7,953 bases of DNA from an uncultured Bacilli bacterium (GTDB taxonomy: Bacteria > Bacillota_I > Bacilli_A > RFN20 > CAG-826), in contig CAKPAV010000071.1 in the NCBI GenBank assembly GCA_934133115.1, positions 1-7,953 on the forward strand, written 5' to 3'. Each line of letters starts with the position of its first letter. Within the stretch, counting starts at the first letter, position 1. A model generated the notes under the pieces. The model was given only the letters and a program-made list of their open reading frames with translations. It was not told the DNA's origin and ran no database searches. Positions 6,550 through 7,953 of this stretch are shown here, in pieces. Made by a program: the position numbers and the translations under genes.

Positions 6550-7556
6550 AAATAGCAATAATAGGTGGATTTGGTTACAAAAAAACAAATGGCCAAACAG
6601 TCAAAACTAACAATTTATGCAATCTTCTAGCCGATAATGAACTATTTAAAGTAGACACCGCAAACTGGAAATCACATCCATTTTCTTTATTGTTGAATAT
6701 AAAAAAAGTGTTTAAACTATGTGATATTATTATTATGTTGCCAGCACAACGAGGTGTTAAAGTTTTTTCAAAGTTATTAGTATATTTTAATAAAAAATAT
6801 AAAAAGAAAATATTTTACGATGTCATAGGCGGATGGCTATCCAATTATTTGCTTGCAAACAAAAAAGTTTTAAATGATTTAAGTTCATTTAGCGGAATAT
6901 GGGTGGAAATTCCTACTATGCAAAAAAAACTGAATGAATTAGGGTTAAATAAAGTAGAAGTGGTTCCCAATTTTAAAGACATCCCTATTATAGAAGAATA
7001 TTGCGGCTTTAGTAATATATTTAAGACATGTGTTTTTTCAAGAATTACTTATAGCAAAGGTGTGGAAGATGCTATTTCAGCGGTATCTTCTTTAAGCAAA
7101 TCGGGTATAAGAATAAAACTTGATATTTATGGTCCAATAGAGAAACAGTATAAAGAAAAATTCGATAAAATTTTAAAAGAAAATGATTCTACATTTATTA
7201 ATTATAAAGGAATTGTCGATGCATCTAAAAGTACAGAAATTATTAGCAAGTACAATGCACTACTATTTCCAACATTTTATGAAGGTGAAGGATTCGCAGG
7301 TACATTAATTGATGCTATGTTTTCAGGGGTTCCGGTTATTGCTAGTGATTGGAGATATAATTGTGATATAATCAAAGACAAATATAATGGATTGATCTTT
7401 AAAACTAGAGACATCGATGATTTAAACTCAAAAATAATGACGTTAATTAATAATCCAGAATTATGTAATGTTATCCACAAAAATTGTTTGATTGAAAGTA
7501 GAAAATACACAAAAAAATCAGCACTATCATTGATTAATAAATTATTAAACAAATGA
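6546..7556 (+). CDS. GT4 glycosyltransferase of the glycan locus
   Basis: This is a soluble GT-B glycosyltransferase of 336 residues, on the short side for GT4. The N-terminus (MKIAIIGGFG, then NGQTVKTNNL at 15-24) shows the acceptor-domain nucleotide loop typical of the group. VVPNF (139-143) marks the domain hinge, and FSRITYSKGVEDAI (164-177) is the usual start of the donor-binding domain. LDIYGP (192-197) and LLFPTFYEGEGFAGTLIDAM (239-258) follow. The EX7E position reads E248-X7-D256, with Asp for the second Glu, which I believe recurs in a GT4 subgroup with the EGEGFxGTLID pattern. GVPVIASDW (261-269) and the C-terminal helices are intact, so it is probably active. Its ATG overlaps the wecB stop (ATGA), with only a modest AAAGG (6531-6535) ribosome binding site ten bases upstream, so it likely depends on coupling to wecB. 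ManNAcA is a possible donor from position alone. I do not recognise a specific gene name. Confidence 0.87.
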   Translation: MKIAIIGGFGYKKTNGQTVKTNNLCNLLADNELFKVDTANWKSHPFSLLLNIKKVFKLCDIIIMLPAQRGVKVFSKLLVYFNKKYKKKIFYDVIGGWLSNYLLANKKVLNDLSSFSGIWVEIPTMQKKLNELGLNKVEVVPNFKDIPIIEEYCGFSNIFKTCVFSRITYSKGVEDAISAVSSLSKSGIRIKLDIYGPIEKQYKEKFDKILKENDSTFINYKGIVDASKSTEIISKYNALLFPTFYEGEGFAGTLIDAMFSGVPVIASDWRYNCDIIKDKYNGLIFKTRDIDDLNSKIMTLINNPELCNVIHKNCLIESRKYTKKSALSLINKLLNK

Positions 7557-7588
7557 TTAAAAACAAATTATTATGTGAGGAATTATTT

Positions 7589-7953
7589 ATGAGCGTTTTT
7601 AAAAACAAAATATTGATGATTACTGGAGGTACTGGATCTTTTGGTAAGGCAGTGCTAGGTAGATTTTTAAAATCAGATATTAAAGAAATAAGAATATTAT
7701 CACGTGATGAACAAAAGCAATATGAGATGAGATGTATACTAAATAGTAAGTATCCTAAGTATGCAACAAAAGTTAAGTTTTATATTGGCGATGTTCGTGA
7801 CTATAATTCTATAGTTGGAGCATTTAGAGGTGTAGATTATGTTTTCCATGCTGCGGCATTAAAACAAGTTCCATCTTGTGAGTTCTTTCCTATTGAAGCT
7901 GTTAAAACGAATGTATTAGGATCAAATAATGTTATTAGTGCATGTGTAGAAAA
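7589..7953 (+). CDS. fnlA: UDP-N-acetylglucosamine 4,6-dehydratase/5-epimerase, first enzyme of UDP-L-FucNAc synthesis (3' end outside window)
   Basis: Only the first 121 codons are present. This short-chain dehydrogenase/reductase would bind NADP(H) and convert UDP-GlcNAc to a 4-keto-6-deoxy, C5-inverted intermediate on the way to UDP-L-FucNAc. Visible are the Rossmann motif TGGTGSFG (12-19), ILSRDEQKQYEMR (36-48), FYIGDVRDY (66-74), and HAAALKQVPSCEFFPIEAVK followed by TNVLGSNNV. The PSCEF-x-P-x-EAVKTNVLG pattern is that of FnlA/WbjB/CapE, whereas flagellar PseB usually reads PAAEYNP at this place. The catalytic region falls beyond the window. GTGAGGAA (7575-7582) provides a good ribosome binding site, and the gene follows the previous stop by 32 bases in the same operon. 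fnlB/capF and fnlC/capG would be expected next. The alternative symbol is capE. Confidence 0.92.
   Translation, partial: MSVFKNKILMITGGTGSFGKAVLGRFLKSDIKEIRILSRDEQKQYEMRCILNSKYPKYATKVKFYIGDVRDYNSIVGAFRGVDYVFHAAALKQVPSCEFFPIEAVKTNVLGSNNVISACVE

Noticed and set aside
7277..7552. Minus-strand 91-residue frame opposite the second operon GT4
   Set aside because: Antisense shadow of a complete GT4 C-terminal domain, with no own features.
7544..7568. Near-repeat ATTAAACAAAT / ATTAAAAACAAAT around the stop of the second operon GT4
   Set aside because: Short, imperfect and made of A/T-rich words common throughout this sequence; no sign of an attachment site or element end.
7589..7953. Flagellin-glycosylation PseB instead of FnlA/CapE
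   Set aside because: The PSCEFFPIEAVKTNVLG pattern fits FnlA/WbjB/CapE rather than PseB, and the wecB/wecC/WbuB-like context is polysaccharide, not flagellar.
1..7953. CRISPR array, tRNA/rRNA genes, insertion sequences
   Set aside because: No spaced direct repeats, no RNA gene consensus sequence and no transposase or terminal inverted repeats were found on reading the window.

Overview
This window is part of a surface-polysaccharide (capsule or cell-wall glycan) biosynthesis locus, with every recognisable gene on the + strand. The DNA is very AT-rich. Ribosome binding sites are strong AGGAG/GGAGG types, TGA is used as a normal stop and TGG encodes Trp. This fits a low-GC Gram-positive-type bacterium (Bacillota or a relative using the standard code, not a Mycoplasma). 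The phylum is an inference from composition and signals only.

Layout. Positions 1-2004 hold the 3' part of a long gene that enters the window already open. It encodes a multispanning Wzy/O-antigen-ligase-type membrane domain continuous with a complete family-4 glycosyltransferase (GT4) domain. Positions 2005-2241 are a 237-base intergenic region. It contains an orphan Shine-Dalgarno sequence, a promoter (TTGACA - 18 - TATATT) with a perfect 17-bp palindrome in its spacer, and a leader hairpin whose loop holds the start of a possible 16-residue peptide. Positions 2242-7953 form a tightly packed operon: a polyprenyl-phosphate sugar-1-phosphate transferase, a WbuB-like GT4, wecC (UDP-ManNAc dehydrogenase), wecB (UDP-GlcNAc 2-epimerase), another GT4, and the 5' end of fnlA/capE (UDP-GlcNAc 4,6-dehydratase/5-epimerase), which runs off the end.

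How the genes work together. WecB converts UDP-GlcNAc to UDP-ManNAc and WecC oxidises it to UDP-ManNAcA. FnlA/CapE opens the branch from UDP-GlcNAc toward UDP-L-FucNAc, and its two usual partners (fnlB/capF and fnlC/capG) would be expected just beyond the window. The sugar-1-phosphate transferase starts the repeat unit on undecaprenyl phosphate, the GT4 enzymes extend it, and the Wzy-like domain would polymerise exported units. A glycan containing ManNAcA and L-FucNAc recalls the Staphylococcus aureus type 5/8 capsules. The exact structure, linkages and any flippase cannot be read from this window.

The least ordinary points are the polymerase-glycosyltransferase fusion and the palindrome-bearing promoter/leader that starts the second transcription unit. 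The rest is a recognisable Wzx/Wzy-type pathway, and I see no evidence of a wholly new system.
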